Part shown: piece by piece, positions 5,758 to 12,627 of the stretch | How the letters are laid out: each line of letters begins with the position of its first letter | Position numbering within the stretch: position 1 is the first letter of the stretch | Source: CAYHIN01 sp964356705 | GTDB lineage: Bacteria > Patescibacteriota > Microgenomatia > CAZETR01 > Amesbacteraceae | DNA: 13,253 nucleotides | Direction of reading: 5' to 3' | Assembly: GCA_964356705.1 (NCBI GenBank) | Contig: CAYHIN010000019.1 | Location: 1 to 13,253 of the forward strand | Position numbers and translations under genes: made by a program | Notes under the pieces: model-generated | Database searches by the model: none | Told to the model about the DNA's origin: nothing | Seen by the model: the letters and a program-made list of their open reading frames with translations, nothing else

Positions 5758-8028
5758 TTATTTACTTTTTCTTGTAATTAACCGGTGTTCTGCATCATGA
5801 ATAATCTGGCGGGTGCGACCGATGGCGTCGGGATTGACAGAAATACTGGTAATACCCCAGTCTACCAACTTTTCGACCAGCTCGGGATAAACGCTTGGAG
5901 CCTGACCACAGATGCCACATAAGATGGCCCGTTTGGCACAAGTGCGGATGGTCTTTTCGAGAGCCCACATGACGGCCGGATTGCGCTCGTCAAACTGGGA
6001 TGCGACTTCAGAGTTGTCACGGTCGGTGCCCAAGATCAGCATGGTGAGATCATTGCTGCCGATGCTGACTCCATCGATACCTACGTCCAAAAAGTCGTCC
6101 AATAAAATGACGTTTGATGGGATCTCGACCATCATGAAGAGCTTAAAATTGCTACTTCTATACAGACCTGCGGCGGCGACGATCTTTTTGACTTCGACCA
6201 ATTCAGATACTGTTGAGACAAAGGGGATCATAAGCCAGAGATTTTTTAGATTGTGCTTGTTTCTGACCCTCTTTATGGCTTCTAGCTCCAGTGCAAAGAC
6301 TTCCGGAGACTTGATATATCTGATGGCCCCTCTGAAGCCCAACATGGGATTTGATTCCTCGGGTTCGTATGCCTCCCCGCCCTTGAGGGCACGATATTCA
6401 TTGGTCTTAAAATCGGTAGCTCTATATATGACCGGACGGGGAGAAAAGCTGTCACAGAAAGTGGCGATGTCTTCTGTCAGTTTGGCTATAAATTGCTCGC
6501 CTTTTCCTTCGGCAAGCAGTTTTTTGGGATGAATACCGATGCCTGCAATCATGAACTCGGCGCGCAATAGTCCTACGCCATCGACGTGGTGGCCGGAAAT
6601 CTTTTTGGCCAGATCTGGTTCGGCCAGATTTACATAGAGCTTGGTTGCGGTGTTTAGCTTTTCAGCTGCGAGGTCTTGGGCCTGATTTTTAACTGAAACT
6701 TGCTTTGAGGCTCGGGCGACTGCGCCTTTGTAGATCTCGCCTTTGGCGCCATCCACAGTTACGATCATGCCATCCTTGAGCTGGGTAGTGGCATCTTTGG
6801 TACCTACGACACAAGGCACACCTAACTCACGGGAAACTATGGCTGCGTGCGATGTCAGGCCGCCGCGATTGGTGATAATGGCTCCGGCTCGTTTCATGGC
6901 CGGGACAAAATCGGGAGTAGTCATATCGGTGACCATGATGTCACCGGCTTTGATCCGATCGATATTTTTGATGTTGGCGATGATTTTTACAGGACCTGAT
7001 ATGAGACCGGGGGAGGCGGGGGCACCCTTTAACAGTACTAAGCGCGAAGTGCTAAGTGCTAAGGATTCTGGTTTTTTGTCAGATCCTAGTGTAGTGATCG
7101 GGCGGGCCTGGGTAATATATAGCTTGCCGCGGGCAAACGCCCATTCGATATCTTGGGGAAACAGGTAATGCTGATGAATCTTTTTGCCAATCTGAGCTAG
7201 TGCCTGGATATGAGTATCAGATAATTTTTGTTTCTCACCTTCTTTTTTTGAAATCTTTATTTCTTTTACACCTTGGGTCGTGCGCACCTCTGCGACTTCT
7301 TGTAGTGTTATTTGCTTGGACTGGATGTCGAGACTGGCCTTTGAGACTTCATAATGATCTGGCGTTACTACACCTTGGACAATGTAGTCTCCTAGTCCGT
7401 AGATGGCTTCGATAATAATTTTATTTTTGTCTTGGGAAATGGGGTCAGTGGTAAACATGACCCCTGAGATTTCTGACTGGATCATGGTTTGGACGGGAAC
7501 TGCGATGCCGACTTTGAAATGGTCAAAATGCTTTTGTTCGCGGTAAAAAATGCTTCTCTGGCCAAAGAGTGACATCCAACACTCTTTGACTTTGAGTAAT
7601 ACATTGGCGTCTCCCAGTATATTTAGATAGGACTCTTGTTGGCCGGCAAATGAGGCTTCTGGGAGGTCTTCGGCTGTTGCAGAAGAGCGGACGGCGACTG
7701 CGGTCTTGGATCCTAGTTTGTGATACGAAGTAAATACTTCACGAGCGACCTCGGGCGGAATTTCGGCGACCTTGAGTAACTTTTGGATTTGAACTGAGGC
7801 TGTTTTTAGCTGGTGCGGATCGGCCACATCTGTGGCCTGAAGAATCTTGCGAATTTGCAGTCGCAACTTGTTGTGATCGAGAAAATCGAAATAAGCATTT
7901 GATAGGACGACAAAGCCGTCTGGGACTGGGATTTTGGCGGCTGTCAGCTCACCCAGATTTGCACCCTTGCCGCCTGCGATTGGGATGTCTTCACGACTCA
8001 GTTCTTTGAACCACTTGATATATTTCAT
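5758..8028 (-). CDS. ppsA: Phosphoenolpyruvate synthase (pyruvate, water dikinase)
   Basis: PpsA interconverts pyruvate, ATP and water with PEP, AMP and phosphate; in fermenters it can also run toward ATP. The 756-residue protein has an N-terminal ATP-grasp domain (about 1-315: GGKGANLGEL, VAVRSSATAEDLPEASFAGQ, ending QARPITT). A swivelling phosphohistidine domain (about 333-435) follows, with GGLTSHAAIVSRELGVPCVVG and catalytic H394. A C-terminal PEP/pyruvate barrel (about 462-745) carries VEIPSN, GSNDLT and LCGICGQAPS with the acid/base cysteine C707. The linker at about 323-332 (LALSTSRLVL) is encoded by a heptanucleotide repeat tract. The ATG overlaps the upstream stop as ATGA and is preceded by AAGGAG, so translation is both coupled and SD-led. 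PpsA is favoured over PPDK by the QARP ending and the CGICGQAPS motif. Confidence 0.95.
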   Translation of the reverse strand: MKYIKWFKELSREDIPIAGGKGANLGELTAAKIPVPDGFVVLSNAYFDFLDHNKLRLQIRKILQATDVADPHQLKTASVQIQKLLKVAEIPPEVAREVFTSYHKLGSKTAVAVRSSATAEDLPEASFAGQQESYLNILGDANVLLKVKECWMSLFGQRSIFYREQKHFDHFKVGIAVPVQTMIQSEISGVMFTTDPISQDKNKIIIEAIYGLGDYIVQGVVTPDHYEVSKASLDIQSKQITLQEVAEVRTTQGVKEIKISKKEGEKQKLSDTHIQALAQIGKKIHQHYLFPQDIEWAFARGKLYITQARPITTLGSDKKPESLALSTSRLVLLKGAPASPGLISGPVKIIANIKNIDRIKAGDIMVTDMTTPDFVPAMKRAGAIITNRGGLTSHAAIVSRELGVPCVVGTKDATTQLKDGMIVTVDGAKGEIYKGAVARASKQVSVKNQAQDLAAEKLNTATKLYVNLAEPDLAKKISGHHVDGVGLLRAEFMIAGIGIHPKKLLAEGKGEQFIAKLTEDIATFCDSFSPRPVIYRATDFKTNEYRALKGGEAYEPEESNPMLGFRGAIRYIKSPEVFALELEAIKRVRNKHNLKNLWLMIPFVSTVSELVEVKKIVAAAGLYRSSNFKLFMMVEIPSNVILLDDFLDVGIDGVSIGSNDLTMLILGTDRDNSEVASQFDERNPAVMWALEKTIRTCAKRAILCGICGQAPSVYPELVEKLVDWGITSISVNPDAIGRTRQIIHDAEHRLITRKSK
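7034..7061. repeat. Heptanucleotide tandem tract in the ppsA inter-domain linker
   Basis: Four 7-bp units start at 7034, 7041, 7048 and 7055. The last two are AGTGCTA and the first two are AGTACTA and AGCGCGA. They encode residues 323-332 between the ATP-grasp and phosphohistidine domains. The unit sequence is shared with the tract at 10730-10757. Confidence 0.9.
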
Positions 8029-10400
8029 GCGGTGTTCTCCTTGTACCAGTGTACATAGGGAATGGGTCCCGGGTCAACGCCATTGAGACTTGCTAAAAAA
8101 TAGGAGATGAACGCTCCGGCTTGTAAATATTCCAGACTCTCAGTAAGCGGATTTGGTGAATCAAACTGCAGGTCAATCGTTTCGATATGATTTTTTTGAA
8201 AAACGGACTTAGTGGCTTGGATTGTTTTTCCCAAATCAGGGTGATAAAAGGCAGAATTGACGAAGACGGCGACGAGATTTTTGGGATTTGAACTTGGGAA
8301 TTGAAGACCTTCCAATAAATGATGATTAGATTCCGGAAGATCGAAACTTGCGACAAAATGCTTGCTGTTTTCATTGACCATGTTTTTTATGGCGTGGCTG
8401 CTGCCCGTGAGATGCTCTCCTGAAATGAGAAGAGGGATCTTTCCGACTAGTCTGCCCGCAATTTCCAAGGCCTGATCCTCATTTTGATGTTTTCGTAGAT
8501 AGTCTGGCAAAGTATCTATACTCTGGCCTAACTGAATATGTCCACAACGACCCAAGAGGGCCAGGATGGACATTATGTTGTAACCCAGACCCAAACGAGG
8601 TTGACCACTGGGATTGTGAATGGGATCGACTAGGTATACCGGAAAGCTGTGCCTGCCTGCTAGCTCGGCTAATTTGCCTCCTGTGGTAATCGCAAAAACT
8701 TGAGCTTTTTTGACCAGCGCCTCTTGCAGACTCTCGATAGTCTCTTGGGTATCTCCAGAATAGCTGGAGGCTACAACAAGTGTTTTCGGTCCTACAAATG
8801 CGGGCAGGCTGTATTGGGTGGATATTGATAGCGGGACTTTGAGGATATGTTTGGATAGAGAGTCTATGATGCGCCCGCCGAGTGCCGACCCGCCCATACC
8901 CGAGATGACAATATTGTCCACTAGACTACACATACTGGGGACCTTGAAACTTCCCTGATCTCTTAGCACTTGGGCACATTGGTCGGGAAAAAGACGAATG
9001 GAGTCTAGGACATGAAGAGAATCCTGGACCGTATCATGTATTACGTATTTTGTATCATGTATAAGGCTTTTTATGAATTCGATCGATTTGAGGCCCAGAT
9101 CGTGGGATTTGCTTTCTGAATCGGATTGAACTATGACACGAAACTCAGGTGCATTGCCTGAGCCGCGAAATAGAATCCAATCAGTACTGTTTAAAAAAAC
9201 TTTGAGGCCATCAGTTTTGTCCTGATCTTTTCCTTGATACTTTTCTGAGAGCGTAGTGTAGATTTTTGCATAGGAATCCTGTGGACAATCCAGTTTGTCT
9301 TTGTACATGTGGTATCTGGGGAGGGCGTCTACTAGTTGGGCCAGCGATTTACCAGAATTTTTGAGAAGATTTAGAAGCTTGATAAAAGTGGCTCCGCCGT
9401 CACGGCTATAGTGCAAGTCCCCACTTATGCTTCCCCCATTGGGCTCAAAGCCAAAAGAGGCCCCGATTTCTAGCATTTTGGCAGAAACGATGGGTGAGCC
9501 CACTGCAGTGCGATAGACTCTTTTTCCAATGCTGTCTATTACTGAACTCGTGCTGACTGTGGTGACTATAGACTCCGATTCTTCGACTTGGGCTAAAAGT
9601 GTGCAGGAATAATCGCCGGGGATAAATCGTCCTTTCTCGTCTACAAACACTACTCTGTCCCCATCGACATCAAAAGCGACTCCCAAATCGGATTTGGTCG
9701 AGATGACTTGCTTTTGGAGATCCACTGTCGAAGTCTGGACCTCGGTATCACGAGGAACAAAATAGGGTGACTGGATGTCGCAGTCACCTGTCATTCTGAG
9801 AGTCAATCCCAAGCGATCAAAAAGAGGACGGATAATCTCGGACTGGGTGCCATTGGCAGTATCCACTGTGATCTCCCACTTGGGATACGGAAGACTCGCT
9901 AAGCCTACTAGCATGTCGATGTACAAATCTTTGGCCGTGGACTCGTTTTTGACTATCGGCGGTGTATCACGTATTTCGTAAAGTCTATCTGCGATGAACG
10001 TATTATGTATAAATAGACTCTCTATTTCTGCTTCGTGGGATTTGAGAATCTCACCGTTACCTAGAAAAAACTTGATACCATTGAGATCGCTTTGGATGTG
10101 GGAACCGGTGATCATGACCCCTGCGGACAAATGAGGATTTTGGCGCACGAAATACGCCAAAGCCGGAGCAGGAATCACGCCCTGGTCTAATACTTCAAAG
10201 CCCTCCTGGGAAAGACCAATGAGAAAATGATCTTTGATACGGGGGCTGCTGCTCCTGGGATCATAGGCTACGGCTACATCTCCCTCTTTGTGATGAGATT
10301 TGAGCCATTTGCCAAATACTATTCCCAGCTGGGTACAAAACTGGTTGGAGAAAAAAGTCTCGGCTGAGCCGCGAATGCCTGAGGTACTAAAAAGTTTCAT
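8025..10400 (-). CDS. Fused phosphomannomutase/phosphoglucomutase - phosphoglucose/phosphomannose isomerase
   Basis: This is one polypeptide of 791 residues with two enzymes. Residues 1 to about 445 form an alpha-D-phosphohexomutase: KLFSTSGIRG opening, phosphoserine loop TGSH (S100), metal loop DVDGDR (244-249), sugar loop FEPNGGS (E319) and phosphate loop RGSGNAPEFR. Residues from about 460 form a SIS-domain isomerase of the archaeal bifunctional PGI/PMI type: LDSIRLFPDQ, NIVISGMGGSALGG, ASSYSGDTQET and ESNHHLLEG. Together they would interconvert G1P, G6P and F6P and the mannose equivalents. The junction (446-457, LIHDTKYVIHDT) and an inter-domain stretch near 130-146 are encoded by GTATxxx heptamer repeats. 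The family start MKLF at 10400 is preferred; an in-frame ATG at 10412 lies in the neighbouring palindromic repeat and would add MTNE. No Shine-Dalgarno sequence is seen. It is probably transcribed with holA and overlaps ppsA as ATGA. Confidence 0.92.
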   Translation of the reverse strand: MKLFSTSGIRGSAETFFSNQFCTQLGIVFGKWLKSHHKEGDVAVAYDPRSSSPRIKDHFLIGLSQEGFEVLDQGVIPAPALAYFVRQNPHLSAGVMITGSHIQSDLNGIKFFLGNGEILKSHEAEIESLFIHNTFIADRLYEIRDTPPIVKNESTAKDLYIDMLVGLASLPYPKWEITVDTANGTQSEIIRPLFDRLGLTLRMTGDCDIQSPYFVPRDTEVQTSTVDLQKQVISTKSDLGVAFDVDGDRVVFVDEKGRFIPGDYSCTLLAQVEESESIVTTVSTSSVIDSIGKRVYRTAVGSPIVSAKMLEIGASFGFEPNGGSISGDLHYSRDGGATFIKLLNLLKNSGKSLAQLVDALPRYHMYKDKLDCPQDSYAKIYTTLSEKYQGKDQDKTDGLKVFLNSTDWILFRGSGNAPEFRVIVQSDSESKSHDLGLKSIEFIKSLIHDTKYVIHDTVQDSLHVLDSIRLFPDQCAQVLRDQGSFKVPSMCSLVDNIVISGMGGSALGGRIIDSLSKHILKVPLSISTQYSLPAFVGPKTLVVASSYSGDTQETIESLQEALVKKAQVFAITTGGKLAELAGRHSFPVYLVDPIHNPSGQPRLGLGYNIMSILALLGRCGHIQLGQSIDTLPDYLRKHQNEDQALEIAGRLVGKIPLLISGEHLTGSSHAIKNMVNENSKHFVASFDLPESNHHLLEGLQFPSSNPKNLVAVFVNSAFYHPDLGKTIQATKSVFQKNHIETIDLQFDSPNPLTESLEYLQAGAFISYFLASLNGVDPGPIPYVHWYKENTA
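8037..8042 (-). promoter_or_regulatory. Shine-Dalgarno sequence for ppsA (AAGGAG)
   Basis: AAGGAG lies 8 nt upstream of the ppsA ATG, within the last codons of the upstream fusion gene. It is the only strong SD in the window, and it belongs to an operon-internal gene with no promoter-like -10 at its start. Confidence 0.85.
9031..9065. repeat. Heptanucleotide tandem tract at the mutase-isomerase fusion junction
   Basis: Five 7-bp units start at 9031, 9038, 9045, 9052 and 9059. All begin GTAT; units 1 and 4 are identical (GTATCAT). The tract encodes residues 446-457 (LIHDTKYVIHDT), which contain the repeated peptide IHDT. It sits exactly between the last mutase helix and the first isomerase segment. 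Confidence 0.92.
9964..10013. repeat. Related GTATxxx heptamers inside the mutase domain
   Basis: Two pairs of 7-bp units, GTATCAC and GTATTTC (9964-9977) and GTATTAT and GTATAAA (10000-10013), flank 22 bp of unclear phase. They encode parts of about residues 130-146 (FIHNT...EIRDT), between mutase domains I and II. The unit matches the junction tract at 9031-9065. Confidence 0.7.
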
Positions 10401-10407
10401 CTCATTT

Positions 10408-10471
10408 GTCATTCTGAGTGAAACGAAGAATCCAGTAAAAGCCTGGATCCTTCACAGCGGTTCAGGATGAC
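10408..10471. repeat. Palindromic element, full copy 3 (between holA and the mutase-isomerase gene)
   Basis: This 64-bp inverted repeat has arms GTCATTCTGAGTG... and ...TTCAGGATGAC around AATCCAG and CTGGATCC, with a loop of about 7 nt (10434-10440 region). It fills nearly all of the gap between the holA stop (10478) and the next start. On the minus strand its left arm contains an in-frame ATG (10412). It could form a hairpin in the operon mRNA next to the mutase-isomerase start codon. Confidence 0.92.
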
Positions 10472-10477
10472 ACGATA

Positions 10478-11134
10478 TCACTTTACATTTTTTATGAGCC
10501 ATAACTCAAGAGCTGCCCCCAAATCCATAGCAGTCTGGCCTGTCTTTTGACGATGATCTATTTCTAGAAGTTGTAAGTTGTAGGTTGTAAGTTGTAGGAG
10601 AGTGAACTTGTTTGCTTGAGATTTAAGTTTTGTGACCTGCCAGGAGGGAAATTTGCCGCGAGCGTCTTTGACTAGGATTAGATCGTGTATGCGCTTTGCC
10701 AGCATGGCCATGATTTGCTCGGGCTCTGTAGTGCTAAGTGCTAAGCGCAAAGTGCTAAGCGACCAGTTGTCTATAAAGGTGAAAATGTGTTTGGGGAGAT
10801 CATGTTTGTGGATGTGTAGTGGGTTGTGGGTAGTGAGTTGAGTTGAGATGTCTTTGGATTCCCAGAAAAATATATTGGCTTGGGGATTTTGTTTCAGATA
10901 CTCCACGATGGCTTTTTTTTCATTACTGGGACGTCTGCTAAAAAAACCTTCTATAAAAACTGCATTGGATTCACCTAAAAGAGTGGTAGAGGACAGTGAA
11001 GAAGTCAGCTCGGAGAGTGTCAGCGTGTCCCCTCCTAAATCTACAATATTTTGTCCTTGTTTTTTGACTTCATTTTTTTTGGCCAAAAAAAACTGTCTGG
11101 AAGCTAACTGGTTGTCGCCGTGGACGATGATCAT
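10478..11134 (-). CDS. holA: Short DNA polymerase III delta subunit (HolA-like, clamp loader)
   Basis: HolA opens the beta clamp within the clamp-loader complex. This 218-residue protein is much shorter than typical HolA (about 330-350 residues). The N terminus MIIVHGDNQLASRQFF resembles the delta nucleotide-fold start (Y-x-GED-x-x). VFIEGFFSR, the acidic/aromatic IFFWESK and the helical C terminus (PSWQVTKLKSQANKFTLLQL, then LLEIDHRQKTGQ and ALELWLI) match the delta helical region and collar. No Walker A is present, as expected for delta. Three segments, residues 98-107, 126-135 and 180-189, are encoded by heptanucleotide repeat tracts, about 30 residues in all. The start overlaps the upstream stop as ATGA with no Shine-Dalgarno sequence, so coupling is likely. 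The assignment rests on weak similarity; a degenerate or non-clamp-loader relative is possible. Confidence 0.68.
   Translation of the reverse strand: MIIVHGDNQLASRQFFLAKKNEVKKQGQNIVDLGGDTLTLSELTSSLSSTTLLGESNAVFIEGFFSRRPSNEKKAIVEYLKQNPQANIFFWESKDISTQLTTHNPLHIHKHDLPKHIFTFIDNWSLSTLRLALSTTEPEQIMAMLAKRIHDLILVKDARGKFPSWQVTKLKSQANKFTLLQLTTYNLQLLEIDHRQKTGQTAMDLGAALELWLIKNVK
10570..10597. repeat. Heptanucleotide tandem tract in the holA-like gene (GTTGTAR x4)
   Basis: Four 7-bp units start at 10570, 10577, 10584 and 10591, alternating GTTGTAA and GTTGTAG with no other mismatch. They encode residues 180-189 (LQLTTYNLQL) within a predicted helix. Confidence 0.95.
10730..10757. repeat. Heptanucleotide tandem tract in the holA-like gene (AGTGCTA type)
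   Basis: Four 7-bp units start at 10730, 10737, 10744 and 10751: three AGTGCTA and one AGCGCAA. They encode residues 126-135 (LSTLRLALST). The unit is the same as in the ppsA linker tract at 7034-7061. Confidence 0.93.
10816..10843. repeat. Heptanucleotide tandem tract in the holA-like gene (GTWGTGR type)
   Basis: Four 7-bp units start at 10816, 10823, 10830 and 10837: GTAGTGG, GTTGTGG, GTAGTGA and GTTGAGT. They encode residues 98-107 (TQLTTHNPLH). Confidence 0.8.
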
Positions 11135-12615
11135 GGATTCAAAATAACAGAGTTACCAACTTTTATTTTAAATTTTTTGATAGAGCCGGCGGGGATTTCT
11201 AAAACTTGGCGCACTTTTTGAGTTGGTGTAATAATCTGAGGGATGAGATCGTCTTTGGTGGGATTGGGAACATCTTCTATTAGTTCAACTACCTGGCCAT
11301 TGTCTATCCACACAAAATCCAGGGGGAAGCGCATGTCTTTCATCCAGAATTGATAGATGTCTGGTTTGTCAAAAATAAAGAGCATGCCGTGGCCTTCGTC
11401 CAGACTGGTGCGACCAGATAGACCTTGAGCTCTTTCTTTGGGAGTGTCTTTGATTTCCACCCTAAAGGTGGAAGATCCGACTGAGAGCATATCTTCTTTT
11501 TGGAAACTAGAGATGAATTTTTTTAGAGCATCAATGAAGTTTTTTATTGGATCCTTCGCTCTGCTCAGGATGACTGAGGTTGCTGTTTTTATCTCTGGGA
11601 CACTGCTTGGTACTGGAGGAGCGAGAAGTGGGCTGCCGACTGTTTTTGGAAGCGCCAGAATCTGCTTGTATGTACTTTTCGGTTGATGATCCTTGTCCAA
11701 GAGCGAAAAGTCGGCAAAATCGGGTGAACCGGCAAAAAGCAAAAATGGGGTGATGGCCACGATATTGTCTTCTGTCCAGACTGAGGTAAAAGCATCTTTG
11801 TAAAAAGAGTTTTGCAGGATCGTCCCGGTCTCGGTAATAAAGATGGGCTTGTCTTTGGGGAGGCCGGCTTTGGCCAGTAAATCTAGCTCGTAAGTGTAGC
11901 TTTTTGGGCCATATCTAGTCTTGGAAAAAGTGGAAGCAGAAAAAGCCGGGTTGGGATATGCATGAAACGACAGGCCATCTACAGTGTCAAACCAGCGAGG
12001 GCGGAGTCTATTTAGCTCCCGAATATAGTAGAGAGCATCTAGCGAGGTAATGCTTTGTGGAGCGGACATATCGAGACCGGCTGAGATGAGAAAAAAATCT
12101 TCGCTTCTGGTCTTGAAGATCCGGTTACTTTCAGTCAGGAGATTGGCATATTCCAGTGGCGAGAGGTAACCCCCCCATTCTTTGGAATGATTTGGCTCGT
12201 TGAACAAAATTATGTATCTATTTTTGGTGGGCCAGGGCAGTTCGTCTAAAAAATTGGCAAAGTCTACTAGGTCGTTGGCCGTAGGGGCCGTCCAATTGGC
12301 TTTGTCAGGATATGTAGTGATCCGTAGTATGGGAATCAGATGCAAGTTGGCCGCATTTTTGAAAAACTCGGTCCACTTGGCCTGATCCCGATCGTTGCTC
12401 CTGATCGGAATCGTGACATAGCCCCAGTCCCCGCCTGAGGAATTGACCAATTTGGCAGCAGCTGAGATTTCTCCTGGCTCCAAAATATGCACGCCGAATT
12501 TGTTGTTGGGAACGGTGAGAGGATCTACTATGGCATTTGTCTTATAAACTCTAAATCCTAAGCACGAAATACTAAACAATACCCAAAATACAAAAGCTCT
12601 CAAAAAAACATGCAT
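11131..12615 (-). CDS. Secreted glycoside-hydrolase-like (TIM-barrel) domain fused to DUF192
   Basis: This 494-residue protein has an N-terminal hydrophobic segment (about 3-23) acting as signal peptide or anchor. Residues about 38-322 resemble a clan GH-A TIM barrel. ILFNEP supplies a candidate acid/base E140 (asparagine-glutamate pair) and FITETG a candidate nucleophile E262; GLSFHAYPNP lies between them. A Pro/Ser-rich linker (about 323-375) leads to a DUF192 domain (about 377-492: ERAQGLSGRTSLDEGHGMLF, FWMKDMRFPLDFVWI, VLEIPAGSI). DUF192 has no established function. Residues 348-356 in the linker are encoded by half of the palindromic element, and residues 13-22 of the signal segment by a heptamer tract. 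The substrate is unknown; the GH family (GH39-like or another GH-A family) is not certain. It starts 7 nt after ruvC with its own TATAAT and overlaps holA as ATGA. Confidence 0.85.
   Translation of the reverse strand: MHVFLRAFVFWVLFSISCLGFRVYKTNAIVDPLTVPNNKFGVHILEPGEISAAAKLVNSSGGDWGYVTIPIRSNDRDQAKWTEFFKNAANLHLIPILRITTYPDKANWTAPTANDLVDFANFLDELPWPTKNRYIILFNEPNHSKEWGGYLSPLEYANLLTESNRIFKTRSEDFFLISAGLDMSAPQSITSLDALYYIRELNRLRPRWFDTVDGLSFHAYPNPAFSASTFSKTRYGPKSYTYELDLLAKAGLPKDKPIFITETGTILQNSFYKDAFTSVWTEDNIVAITPFLLFAGSPDFADFSLLDKDHQPKSTYKQILALPKTVGSPLLAPPVPSSVPEIKTATSVILSRAKDPIKNFIDALKKFISSFQKEDMLSVGSSTFRVEIKDTPKERAQGLSGRTSLDEGHGMLFIFDKPDIYQFWMKDMRFPLDFVWIDNGQVVELIEDVPNPTKDDLIPQIITPTQKVRQVLEIPAGSIKKFKIKVGNSVILNP
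11548..11574. repeat. Palindromic element, half copy, translated in the GH-DUF192 linker
   Basis: This 27-bp right-arm half (TGGATCCTTCG...CAGGATGAC) is in frame as exactly nine codons. It encodes residues 348-356 (VILSRAKDP) on the minus strand. The reading phase is the same as in rsmI, where the element begins VILNEVKNP. Confidence 0.88.
12551..12578. repeat. Heptanucleotide tandem tract in the signal peptide of the GH-DUF192 gene
   Basis: Four 7-bp units start at 12551, 12558, 12565 and 12572: CTAAATC, CTAAGCA, CGAAATA and CTAAACA. They encode residues 13-22 (LFSISCLGFR), part of the hydrophobic core of the export signal. Weaker units may continue to 12592. Confidence 0.75.
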
Positions 12616-12621
12616 GAAGTT

Positions 12622-12627
12622 ATTATA
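12622..12627 (-). promoter_or_regulatory. -10 box for the GH-DUF192 gene (TATAAT), predicted leaderless
   Basis: A perfect TATAAT on the minus strand (12627-12622) overlaps the ruvC stop codon. It is followed by 6 nt (AACTTC) and the ATG at 12615. It would give this gene a promoter of its own within the ruvC-led operon. No good -35 is visible. Confidence 0.6.

Noticed and set aside
5912..6532. Long plus-strand ORF (206 codons) opposite ppsA
   Set aside because: It is antisense to strongly conserved PpsA sequence and has no recognisable motif or promoter; a shadow of the real gene.
7034..7061. CRISPR-like or phage attachment repeats among the short tandem tracts
   Set aside because: Units are 7 bp with no spacers, lie inside genes, and there are no cas genes, integrase or tRNA.
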